Source: Hyphomicrobium sp. (GTDB lineage Bacteria > Pseudomonadota > Alphaproteobacteria > Rhizobiales > Hyphomicrobiaceae). Taken from it: a DNA stretch of 64,000 bases. A program made the translations under genes and the position numbers. Positions within the stretch are counted from its first letter, which is position 1, and every line of letters starts with the position of its first letter. Shown in pieces: positions 42,839 to 51,452 of this stretch. The notes beneath the pieces were generated by a model. It searched no databases, was not told the DNA's origin, and was given only the letters and a program-made list of their open reading frames with translations. Where the stretch lies: assembly GCA_030148725.1 (NCBI GenBank), contig JASBSU010000041.1:1-64000 (forward strand). The letters are read 5' to 3'.

Positions 42839-45694
42839 GTGGACAGTTTCATAAGAGCGTCAATTGCGGATAGCGGCCGGCGACCAGAGAAACAGTTTCT
42901 GTTTTTTCCTTTTTTATCAGCACGTTCCTTAGCGGCAGTGCCGCTCGCGCTGCTGCTCGCGGCCGGTATGCCGACAGCGTCACACGCTGGTCCCATCACC
43001 GGCGCTAATGGCGCCAACGGTTCTGACGGTACGACGTCGCTCGGTGGCGCTGGCGGTGATGGCGCAGGGGCTCCCGGCAGCGGCGGCGCAGGCGCCACGT
43101 CCAATTCAGGAAGCAATGGCGTCGCTGGCAGCAACGGGGCAGGTGGCGGCGGCGGTGGTGGCGGCCTGCACCTGACGTGTTGCACCCCGCTGGTCTATCC
43201 GACGGGCGGAGCTGGCGGTAACGGTGAATTCGGAACCGGCGGTGCGGGTGGCACTAGCACCGCGGCACCTCGGGGTGGCGGTGCAGAGGCCGGCGGCGGC
43301 GGCGCGTACGGCGGGTCCAGCTCGGTCGACGGGGGCGGTGGTGGCGGTGGCGGCGGTGGCCGCGGGACGACGAACTCGGCTGGCACGGCAACGATCGATG
43401 CGGCTGATCCGGTCACCGGCGGTAACGGCGGCAATGGCGGTAACGGCGTTGGATCGTTCGGCGATGGCGGTGCAGGTGGCGGTGGCGGCATCGGTGTCGT
43501 CTTCACCGGGGCGACATCGCTGACGGTCAACGGCGCCGTCTCAGGCGGCATCGGCGGCACCGGCGGCAATGGCGGTCTGGGCTTCGGATCCTCGGGTAGT
43601 TTTCCGGGCGGTGGTGGCGATGGCGGCACGGGCCTGCACGTTACACAACCGGGCGCTACTGTATTCGTCAATGCGGCTGTGACGGGCGGCCAGGGTGGAG
43701 CCATAGGCGTCGGGCAGAACTCCAGTTCAGAAGCGCGGACGCGAACGGGCGCTGGCGGAGCTGGCATCATCGCGAATGGCACGTCTATCATCAGCACAAG
43801 CTCGATCTCGGGCGGGCTGAACGGGGCCGGCACCGCACGCGGGGATGCGATTACTTTCATCGGCGGCGCGAACAGGCTGACGCTCGAAACGGGCTGGGGG
43901 CTTACGGGCAACATCGGCGTCAACGGAACGGGCACCACGGCCACCTTCACCCAGACGGCGATCGATGCGTCGATAGCGAACATCATCACCGGCTCAGGCG
44001 GCGTGATCGTCAACGACGGTGGCAGCGGGCGAACTGTGGCCCTGACAGGCGTCAGCACCTTCACCGGGAGCACGGTTGTCGAAGAAGGCCGTCTGGTCGT
44101 GAACGGCTCGATCGCTGCGTCGAGCGGCGTTACCGTGCAGGATGGTGGCTTCATCGGTGGCGGTGGTGCTGTCTCGAACCTGGTTCTGAACAGCGGATCC
44201 GCCCTGGCGCCGGGCAATTCCATCGGCACGCTCAACGCAGCGAGCGCGACGTTCAATGCCGGCATGGTCTACCAAGTGGAGGTCAACAGCGCCGGTGCAT
44301 CCGACCTGCTGAACGTTTCCGGCGTCACGACCATCAACGGCGGCAAGGTCGTGGTCGTGCCGTTCCCCGATTTCGCGGTCAACACGAGCTACACCATCGT
44401 CGCCTCGGCCGGCGGTGTGAATGGCCAATTCAGCGACGTTGAATCCAGCGTCGAAACGGCATTTCGCACAGCGGTGCTCAGCTACGACATCAACAACGTC
44501 TACGTGACGATCAAGCAGGTTGCATTCGCCGACGTCGCGCTGACGGCAAATCAGAAGGCGGCGGCAGCTGGTGCCGAGAGCCTCGGTGCCGGCAACGCAC
44601 TCTATCAGGCAATCTTCGGCCTCAGCTCTGTCGAACAGGCGCGGGCCGCATTCGATGCGGTGTCCGGCGAGGTGCATGCCTCGGTTTCTGGGGTGCTCAT
44701 CGAGGACAGCCGCTATGTCCGCGATGCGGTCTTCGCGCGTCTGTTGCAGGCCTCGTATTCGAGCGGAAGCTCGAAGCAATTTGCCTTGGCGCAAAGCAAT
44801 TCCGCGTCGGCGGGACGCATGGCGCTAGGTGCAACGGGCAAAAATAGGTCTGGCGGGGCGCCCGCGAGCAACCTCGCCTTCTGGACGCAGGGTTACGGAG
44901 CCTGGGGAGACCTCAACGGCAACGGCAATGCTGCGAGCGTTGATCGCACGCTGGGTGGCTTCGTCTCGGGTGTCGACGCAGGACTTGGCGGCGGCTGGCG
45001 AGCAGGTATCGCGACGGGCTATGCGCACTCGAACCTCGATGTCGATGCGCGCCTGTCGTCAGGGAGCGTCGATAGCTACCACCTCATCGGTTACCTCGGC
45101 GGTCGGATCGGAGATGTCGCCGTGCGTGGAGGTGGTGCCTGGACATGGAGCAACGTCGACACTTCGCGGACGATTGTCTTCCCCGGTTTTCTTGATCGTG
45201 CGCAAGCCAGCTATGACGGCGACACCGGCCAGCTGTTCGGCGAGATCGCGCTGCCGCTGGGCAATGCACAGATGGCGTGGGAGCCCTTCGGCCGCCTGTC
45301 GTACGTCAACGTTGACACCGGGGGCTTCACAGAGACGGGCGGTTCGGCAGCCCTTTCGGGTGCGAGCGCCGATGCATCGCTCGGCTTCTCGACGCTGGGT
45401 ATCCGCGTCGCGACGACAACGCGCTTTGCCGGCGCGCTGGTGACGCCTCATGCTTCGATCGCCTGGCAGCATGCGATCGGCGACGTCGATGCCTCGCGCA
45501 CGCTGGCGTTCGCGTCGGGTAGCTCTGCGTTCACGGTACTCGGCGCTCCGCTGGCACGCGACAGCGCGCTGATCGACGCCGGTCTCACAGTCGCGTTAGC
45601 GCCGGACGCCACGCTGGGACTGTCCTACTCCGGGCAGCTAGCGGGAGACGTGACCGACAACGCGGTGACCGGGCGCTTCGACTGGCGGTTCTAG
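42839..45694 (+). CDS. Glycine-rich autotransporter (type Va)
   Basis: A 951-residue protein that delivers its own passenger to the cell surface. The signal region is long (basic start, then AAVPLALLLAAGMPTASHA). Residues about 45-330 are extremely Gly-rich (GGxGGxG, GNGGNG), beta-helix-like, and a passenger-associated repeat follows (STFTGSTVVEEGRLVVNG, SALAPGNSIGTLN). Residues about 680-951 are the beta-barrel (LAFWTQGYGAWGD at its start), ending in RFDWRF with the terminal Phe needed for barrel assembly. The start is GTG with a G-run 8 bases upstream. Adhesion or biofilm is the usual role. The divergent AraC regulator probably controls it. Confidence 0.92.
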   Translation: MDSFIRASIADSGRRPEKQFLFFPFLSARSLAAVPLALLLAAGMPTASHAGPITGANGANGSDGTTSLGGAGGDGAGAPGSGGAGATSNSGSNGVAGSNGAGGGGGGGGLHLTCCTPLVYPTGGAGGNGEFGTGGAGGTSTAAPRGGGAEAGGGGAYGGSSSVDGGGGGGGGGGRGTTNSAGTATIDAADPVTGGNGGNGGNGVGSFGDGGAGGGGGIGVVFTGATSLTVNGAVSGGIGGTGGNGGLGFGSSGSFPGGGGDGGTGLHVTQPGATVFVNAAVTGGQGGAIGVGQNSSSEARTRTGAGGAGIIANGTSIISTSSISGGLNGAGTARGDAITFIGGANRLTLETGWGLTGNIGVNGTGTTATFTQTAIDASIANIITGSGGVIVNDGGSGRTVALTGVSTFTGSTVVEEGRLVVNGSIAASSGVTVQDGGFIGGGGAVSNLVLNSGSALAPGNSIGTLNAASATFNAGMVYQVEVNSAGASDLLNVSGVTTINGGKVVVVPFPDFAVNTSYTIVASAGGVNGQFSDVESSVETAFRTAVLSYDINNVYVTIKQVAFADVALTANQKAAAAGAESLGAGNALYQAIFGLSSVEQARAAFDAVSGEVHASVSGVLIEDSRYVRDAVFARLLQASYSSGSSKQFALAQSNSASAGRMALGATGKNRSGGAPASNLAFWTQGYGAWGDLNGNGNAASVDRTLGGFVSGVDAGLGGGWRAGIATGYAHSNLDVDARLSSGSVDSYHLIGYLGGRIGDVAVRGGGAWTWSNVDTSRTIVFPGFLDRAQASYDGDTGQLFGEIALPLGNAQMAWEPFGRLSYVNVDTGGFTETGGSAALSGASADASLGFSTLGIRVATTTRFAGALVTPHASIAWQHAIGDVDASRTLAFASGSSAFTVLGAPLARDSALIDAGLTVALAPDATLGLSYSGQLAGDVTDNAVTGRFDWRF

Positions 45695-45723
45695 ACCGGG
45701 CTCCCGTCCGCATCGGGCCGGTC
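45694..45723 (+). terminator. Hairpin after the autotransporter gene
   Basis: GACCGG (45694-45699) pairs with CCGGTC (45718-45723), with an inner CCCG/CGGG pair and a 3-base bulge. It starts at the stop codon. No T-run follows, so it may be Rho-assisted or only a stabilising hairpin. Confidence 0.4.
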
Positions 45724-45926
45724 GCCGGCGGGTGCGCTGCAGCATCCAAAGCCGGCACGATGCCTGCAATGCGTTGCCTTGCGAGGGATCAAGTCAATGG
45801 CCAACGGCCTGATGCGTAGCTCGGTTCGAGAAACGTACCGGTGTGGAGGGCGACTGTTCCAGTCTGAGGCGACTACGGGGACGTGGCTGGACGAATTGTC
45901 CCCGCCGCGCTGGCGAGGGACTTTAA

Positions 45927-46601
45927 ATGCAGTTGTGCACGATCGCGGGCCATAGCCACAGGACTCGGGTTCAGTTCTTGGGAATTGAGATCGAGATCCA
46001 GGGTGCTGTTCTACGGCCGCGAAAAGAAACCGAGTTGCTCGGGCGGGTGGCAAAAGGCTTGTTGGACGAGATCGGCGGCGACACAATTTGTGTCGATATG
46101 TGTTGCGGGTCGGGAAATCTCGCTTTGGCACTTGCGAGGCATTCTGCCGATGCCCGTGTGATGGCCTGCGATCTCACAGACGATGCCGTCCAGAATGCGC
46201 GTCACAATGTGACCCAGCTGAGCTACCACGAACAGATCACCGTGATGCAGGGGGACCTGTTTCATCCGCTGACGGGCTTGGAGGGGGGCGTCGATCTGAT
46301 CGTCTCCAATCCCCCATACATCTCAACCTCGCGGCTGTTGTGCGGGGACAGGTCCCACCTGCTCCGGGAAGAGCCTCGGGAGGCTTTTGATGGAGGCCCT
46401 TATGGCATCACACTGCACACTCGCCTGATCAGCGAAGGGGCCGGCTATCTGAAAACTGGCGGATGGCTCGCGTTCGAATTCGGGCTCGGTCAAGACCGGC
46501 AGGTGGGGGCATTGCTGAAACGCGCGCGCGCGTACGAGGAGCCGATTTGGTATACGAACGAGGCTGGCGAAAACCGCGTGGTGTGCGCACGCAAGAGGTA
46601 G
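45927..46601 (+). CDS. HemK/PrmC-like SAM methyltransferase
   Basis: A 224-residue class I methyltransferase. The SAM-binding motif is VDMCCGSGNLALALARHSADAR, followed by ACDLTDDAVQNARHN and DLIVSNPPYIS; NPPY is the catalytic motif for N-methylation of a Gln or Asn amide, or of an amine. PrmC proper has an N-terminal helical domain of about 80 residues that recognises release factors; here only about 50 residues precede the SAM motif, so release-factor methylation is doubtful. The RPRKETELL segment before motif I is conserved in this family. No release-factor gene is adjacent. The substrate is unknown. Confidence 0.75.
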   Translation: MQLCTIAGHSHRTRVQFLGIEIEIQGAVLRPRKETELLGRVAKGLLDEIGGDTICVDMCCGSGNLALALARHSADARVMACDLTDDAVQNARHNVTQLSYHEQITVMQGDLFHPLTGLEGGVDLIVSNPPYISTSRLLCGDRSHLLREEPREAFDGGPYGITLHTRLISEGAGYLKTGGWLAFEFGLGQDRQVGALLKRARAYEEPIWYTNEAGENRVVCARKR

Positions 46602-46826
46602 CGCCGGCCGCCCAGTACCCTGACGCCGGGCGCGAGTTTGGCGCGCTGAGCAACAATCTTCGGTGAAGAGCCCGCAGTCATCGCGCGCGTGACTACGCTC
46701 TGGTTGCGATGCGGCGCATCGCTAGAGGTCGCGGAGGCTTGTGCACTGCGCGCTCGAGCGGCTTAGCGCGTCAAAGCGCCTTGCCCTCGGACCAAGTCCG
46801 ACGGGTTTGTCGTCGCAAACAAAATC

Positions 46827-46862
46827 ACCCGAAACCCGACGGTTACCCGCCGGGTTTCGGGT
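46827..46862 (-). terminator. Terminator of the EF-hand gene
   Basis: ACCCGAAACCCG (46827-46838) and CGGGTTTCGGGT (46851-46862) form a perfect 12-bp stem, extended by three more pairs after one mismatch, with a TTAC loop. On the minus strand it is followed by GATTTTGTTTG. It lies 18 bases past the stop of the gene at 46880. Confidence 0.85.
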
Positions 46863-46879
46863 CTGTCGAGCCTAAGCGC

Positions 46880-47179
46880 TTAGTAGCCCTTGGGGCACCA
46901 GGATTCGGAAGACGACTTGCACGACACGGGGAACGCCTTCACCATTTTCTCCGCCGCAGCCCATTCCTTCTCACTGATGCTGTTGTTGCTGTTGGCGTCC
47001 ATTGCCTCGAAGGCTGGCACCGGATCGATCTTCAGCTTTCCAGCATTTTTTTCCCACTCGGGACGGCTCACGGTGCCGTTGCCATCGGTGTCGACCGTGC
47101 CCATATCCCAGCTGCCAGCGATGGCTGCCGTTCCCGAAAGCAGCAGAACCGAAACGAAGGCGACCCATTTTTTGGTCAT
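46880..47179 (-). CDS. Exported EF-hand calcium-binding protein
   Basis: A 99-residue protein with a signal peptide (WVAFVSVLLLSGTAAIAGS). Two EF-hand loops are visible: DTDGNGTVSRPEW (residues about 30-42) and DANSNNSISEKEW (about 62-74), each with the 1-3-5-7-9-12 ligand pattern, the last ligand being Glu. Two cysteines near the C-terminus (SCKSSSESWCPKGY) may form a disulfide. Probably a periplasmic or surface calcium sensor or buffer. The start was chosen at MTKKWVAF, where the signal peptide begins. Confidence 0.85.
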   Translation of the reverse strand: MTKKWVAFVSVLLLSGTAAIAGSWDMGTVDTDGNGTVSRPEWEKNAGKLKIDPVPAFEAMDANSNNSISEKEWAAAEKMVKAFPVSCKSSSESWCPKGY

Positions 47180-48222
47180 TAGCGTCTTCTCCCTAATACG
47201 TATCCGAAATACGTAGCTCCGACGTCGCCGCCCATCGCGGGCAGCGGTCATGCCGCCGTTTTTTGGCGGTCTGTCAAAGGGGCGCCTTCTCTCGATGCCA
47301 ATCAATGGCAACGCTTCCAATCCACGATGGACATACTGGCAGGTGTGACGGGATGGCACAGGTGTGTTGCGTGCGGTTTTAGCCGTTCGCGGACGCTCTC
47401 CATCGGTTCCTCGAGGGTGAGCGCGTTGATCGTCAGCGTGTTATGCGGCGACGTGCGTATGAAATGTTGTGCGACAGCCGGGAGCGTCCGCTAGAAGCGG
47501 CATAGGCCGTCGCAACGACGCGAGCTCTTCAACGCGACAACGCGGTGGTCGAACCCAAGGCAGCTTGGAGTGCGGGCGTGCGCCGGCTCGGGCGAGCTTT
47601 CGGGCGCGACGATACTGGCTGTTTGAATTTCTTTTATCGTTGGTGCGGGACCGCGCAAAATCGCTTTTCAATTTCTGCGCCGCAATTGTCCGCAAAAAAC
47701 TTCTCATGGATGCCGTCAGAAATTCACGGACGCATTCCATTTCATTGTGGGCCGATTGGCTTGAGCCTGAACGAGAACAGCTTCGCGACTCGCGGTGGAG
47801 ACACCACAGTTGCGGGCGGCTCGGCTGACAGCTCACCTAGTAATCCAATCGGGTGGTCAACACGTCCGGCGCTGGCGACGGTCGTCGCGCCATTTCGTTT
47901 TCGTGGCGAGTTTGTGTGGTTGCGGTCGAGGTGCGGACTGCAAACAACTGCACCTTACATGCGCTGTAAGGTTCGGTTGGCGACCGCAGATGTGTACGAC
48001 GTCGTTCGAGAGGGTTGACCAGCGCCGCGTGGTCTGCTCCGCTGCGCATCATCTGCCGCGGCGGCAAATGCGCGGATTTCCGTTCGAGCGAACGATCGTC
48101 ACTGTCGCGTGCAATCATGCAGCTGTGCGGACAACTCGCGGTGGGTTTCGCCGTGCACACGTGTGCGTTATGAAACGTAAGGGCCTGGCGCCAGACGACA
48201 GGATAGGGGTTCTCGCCGAGAG
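47180..48222. other. Long intergenic stretch before the Mrp operon
   Basis: About 1040 bases with no supportable gene. Several frames are open on both strands (for example 47545-48018 forward) but their translations show no domains or good start sites. It must contain the Mrp operon promoter; I did not recognise a riboswitch or operator. Base composition is patchy and more AT-rich around 47630-47720. Confidence 0.4.
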
Positions 48223-51114
48223 ATGATTTCAAATGAATCGCTTCTTCTTGTCGCTATTGCGATTCCGTTCCTCGGCAGTCTCATTGCTGGCCTACTTCCC
48301 ACAAACGCGCGCAACCTGGAAGCTTGGCTGGCCGGCGGCATAGCGCTGATCGAAGTCGGCATTTTCAGCTTCCTCTACCCATACATCGTCGACGGTCAGG
48401 TGGTGCGCGCGGAGTGGGCGTGGGTACCCGCAGCTGGGCTTTCATTCGTGCTGCGCCTCGACGGCTTTGCGTGGGTCTTTGCGCTGCTGATCAACGGTAT
48501 CGGCGGGCTCGTGTTCCTCTACGCGCGGTACTACATGTCGCCGGAAGATCCGGTGCCGCGGTTTTTCTCGTTTCTGCTGGCGTTTCTGGGGGCGATGCTG
48601 GGGATTGTGCTCTCCGGCAACCTGATCCAGATGGTTTTCTTCTGGGAGCTCACCAGCTTTTTCTCGTTCCTGCTGATCGGCTACTGGCAGCATGACAGCG
48701 GCGCCAGGGCCGGTGCGCGTCTTGCGCTTGCGGTCACGGCCGCCGGCGGTCTTTGCCTGTTCGGCGGTGTCCTGCTGCTGGGGCATATCATCGGCAGTTA
48801 TGACCTCGATAAGGTGTTGAGAGCGGGCAACCTGATCCGCAACCATCCCCTCTATCTGCCGACGCTCATTCTGATCCTGATCGGCGCGCTCAGCAAAAGC
48901 GCGCAGTTCCCTTTTCAGTTCTGGCTGCCGCGCGCCATGTCGGCACCGACACCGGTGTCCGCCTATTTGCACTCCGCAACGATGGTGAAGGCGGGGATCT
49001 TCATTCTGGTGCGCTTTTGGCCGGTGCTCGGTGGGACCGATTACTGGCTGTGGATCGTCGCGCCGGCAGGTCTCATAACGTTCGTTCTCGGCGCTTACCT
49101 TGCGATGTTCCAGAACGACCTCAAGGGCGTTCTCGCGTACTCGACGATCAGCCACCTGGGCCTGACCACGCTGCTGCTCGGTATGGATTCTCCGCTGGCG
49201 CTTGTGGCGGCCATCTTCCACCTGATGAACCATGCCACGTTCAAAGCTTCGCTGTTCATGGCGGCCGGCATCATCGACCACGAGACCGGAACGCGAGACA
49301 TCCGCAAGTTGAGCGGCCTTTACCGCTATATGCCGGTGACGGCGACTTTGGCGATGGTGGCGGCGGCGGCGATGGCTGGCGTGCCACTGCTGAACGGGTT
49401 CCTGTCGAAGGAGATGTTTTTCGCCGAGACGATCGAAACCCACGACGGGTCGCTGCTCGACGACGCGCTTCCGTATTTCGCAACGATCGCGGCGATGTTC
49501 AGCGTCGCCTATTCCTTGCGGTTCATTCGCGATGTGTTCTTCGGGCCGCCGCCCACGGAGCTGACGCGTACGCCGCATGAGCCCCCGCACTGGATGCGCT
49601 TTCCGGTCGAGATCCTCGTCGTCGTGTGCCTCGTGGTCGGGATCGTGCCCAACTATACCATTGCGCCTTTCCTCAATGTTGCGGTCGCTGCCGTGCTGGG
49701 GAGTGCTGCTCCGAAGTTCGACCTCGCGATCTGGCACGGATTCAACGTTCCCTTCTTCATGAGCCTCGTTGCGCTGGCCGGCGGCGTCGGCGTCTATGCG
49801 ATGCTCAAGTCTTTCGGCTTCACGGGGCTTTCCGTGCCTTGGTTGAGCCGCGGAGACCAGGCGCCCTCCGATCGCATCGGTTCGACGGCGAGGGCGCTGA
49901 TGCGGGTGATTGCGACGCGCCGTCTGCAGCCGCAGCTCAGGACGGCTATATGCGTGGCGTTTCTTGTCGGTCTGTTGCCTCTCGCTGGTCGGAACCTGCT
50001 GCCTGAGACGATGGAGTTGACCCGCATCGATGTCGCCTTCGCGGTGGTTTGGTTCATCGGCATTGTTTGCGCACTGGCGACTGCGTACCAGGCAAAGTTC
50101 CATCGGCTTGCTGCGCTCATCCTCCTCAGCGGAGCCGGTTTTGCGACCTGCATCACATTCATCTACCTGTCGGCTCCCGACCTCGCGCTGACGCAGTTGC
50201 TAGTCGAGATCGTGACCATGGTGCTGATCCTCCTCGGCCTCAGGTGGCTGCCGAAGCGCGACGAGCGACTTCTGGAAACGGATTCGTCCATGCTCATGCG
50301 GCGCTACGTTGATCTGACGATCGCGCTGGTCGTGGGCGCGGGACTGGCGCTGCTCTCGTTTGCGGTGATGGTGCGTCCGCAACCGGACAATGGCATCGCT
50401 CAATATTTCCTCGCGCAAGCCTATCCGGAGGGCGGAGGAAAGAACGTGGTCAACGTCATTCTTGTCGACTTCCGAGGCTTCGACACGCTGGGTGAAATCA
50501 CGGTGCTGTGCATCGTCGCGATCAGCGTATTCGCGCTGCTGCGGCGGTTCCGGCCGGCACCGGAAAGCATCGCAGCGCCCGAGCAGAAGCGTATTCAGGA
50601 AGCTTTCGACGTCGATCACCCGGATCGGCGGCCCGGCGAGACCATCGACGACTATCTCCTGGTGCCTTCCGTCGTGATGCGCCTGCTGTTCCCTGTCATC
50701 GGGACGCTCGGAATATTCCTGTTCCTGCGCGGACACGATCAGCCGGGCGGCGGCTTCGCGGCGGGGCTTACGCTCGCGGTGGCGATCATCCTGCAATACA
50801 TGGCCGGCGGAGCTGTGTGGGTGGAGGACCGAATCCGGGTGTTCCCGTTGCGATGGATGGCGGTCGGGTTCGTCTTTGCCCTCGCTGCCGGGTGCAGCGC
50901 CTGGATTGTCGGATATCCGTTCCTGACGTCGATGATGGGGGACGTGCACCTGCCTCTGATCGGGGATGTGCACCTTTCAACCGTCATTCTTTTCGACCTC
51001 GGGGTTTTGGCGATCGTGCTCGGCGCGACGGTGCTCGAACTCATCGCGCTGGCGCACCAATCGATCCGCACGCATCGCAAGCCCAAGCCTGCCGCAGTCG
51101 AAGGAGCCGCGTGA
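48223..51114 (+). CDS. mrpA: Mrp Na+/H+ antiporter subunit A fused to subunit B
   Basis: A 963-residue membrane protein of the multi-subunit cation/proton antiporter. Residues 1-about 600 are NuoL/MrpA-like (VFLYARYYMSPEDP, KSAQFPFQFWLPRAMSAPTPVSAYLHSATMVKAG with the key Lys and His, HLMNHATFKASLFMAAG). Residues about 620-700 carry the DUF4040-type segment (LLVEIVTMVLILLGLRWLPKR). Residues about 810-945 are the MrpB domain (FPVIGTLGIFLFLRGHDQPGGGF). Such A/B fusions are normal for group 2 Mrp systems in alphaproteobacteria. It exports Na+ (or K+) in exchange for protons. First of six overlapping genes; no separate mrpB exists here. Confidence 0.95.
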   Translation: MISNESLLLVAIAIPFLGSLIAGLLPTNARNLEAWLAGGIALIEVGIFSFLYPYIVDGQVVRAEWAWVPAAGLSFVLRLDGFAWVFALLINGIGGLVFLYARYYMSPEDPVPRFFSFLLAFLGAMLGIVLSGNLIQMVFFWELTSFFSFLLIGYWQHDSGARAGARLALAVTAAGGLCLFGGVLLLGHIIGSYDLDKVLRAGNLIRNHPLYLPTLILILIGALSKSAQFPFQFWLPRAMSAPTPVSAYLHSATMVKAGIFILVRFWPVLGGTDYWLWIVAPAGLITFVLGAYLAMFQNDLKGVLAYSTISHLGLTTLLLGMDSPLALVAAIFHLMNHATFKASLFMAAGIIDHETGTRDIRKLSGLYRYMPVTATLAMVAAAAMAGVPLLNGFLSKEMFFAETIETHDGSLLDDALPYFATIAAMFSVAYSLRFIRDVFFGPPPTELTRTPHEPPHWMRFPVEILVVVCLVVGIVPNYTIAPFLNVAVAAVLGSAAPKFDLAIWHGFNVPFFMSLVALAGGVGVYAMLKSFGFTGLSVPWLSRGDQAPSDRIGSTARALMRVIATRRLQPQLRTAICVAFLVGLLPLAGRNLLPETMELTRIDVAFAVVWFIGIVCALATAYQAKFHRLAALILLSGAGFATCITFIYLSAPDLALTQLLVEIVTMVLILLGLRWLPKRDERLLETDSSMLMRRYVDLTIALVVGAGLALLSFAVMVRPQPDNGIAQYFLAQAYPEGGGKNVVNVILVDFRGFDTLGEITVLCIVAISVFALLRRFRPAPESIAAPEQKRIQEAFDVDHPDRRPGETIDDYLLVPSVVMRLLFPVIGTLGIFLFLRGHDQPGGGFAAGLTLAVAIILQYMAGGAVWVEDRIRVFPLRWMAVGFVFALAAGCSAWIVGYPFLTSMMGDVHLPLIGDVHLSTVILFDLGVLAIVLGATVLELIALAHQSIRTHRKPKPAAVEGAA

Positions 51115-51452
51115 TGGAGATCATTCTCGCTCTCAGCATCGGCGCGCTGGCGGGCTCGGGCGTCTGGCTGATGCTGCGATCGCGCACGTATCAGGTGCTG
51201 ATCGGTCTGTCGCTCCTCTCATATGCGGTGAACCTATTCATTTTCTCAATGGGGCGTGTGCGTACGGGTGCGCCTCCGATCCTGAAGCCGGGGGTTCCGG
51301 AGACGCTTGCCAACTACACCGACCCCGTGCCGCAGGCTCTGGTTCTCACCGCCATCGTCATAACCTTCGCTATGACGGCGCTGTTTCTCGTGGTGTTGCT
51401 CGCCGCGCGCGGCTTGGCGCGCAACGATCATGTTGACGGGCGAGAGTCGTGA
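51114..51452 (+). CDS. mrpC: Mrp antiporter subunit C
   Basis: A 112-residue NuoK-like protein with three TM segments (ILALSIGALAGSGVWLML, LLSYAVNLFIFSM, VLTAIVITFAMTALFLVVLL). The ATG overlaps the mrpA stop (ATGA). The family motif TDPVPQALVLTAIVI is clear. It is a core structural subunit of the antiporter. Confidence 0.95.
   Translation: MEIILALSIGALAGSGVWLMLRSRTYQVLIGLSLLSYAVNLFIFSMGRVRTGAPPILKPGVPETLANYTDPVPQALVLTAIVITFAMTALFLVVLLAARGLARNDHVDGRES

Noticed and set aside
43195-44265. 356-residue Pro-rich reverse frame opposite the autotransporter
   Set aside because: It is the mirror of the Gly-codon runs (GGC/GGT read as GCC/ACC and CCG-type codons) and has no start signal or domain.
48442-50103. 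553-residue reverse frame opposite mrpA
   Set aside because: Its composition is Arg/His/Glu/Gln-rich, a typical shadow of a membrane protein gene.
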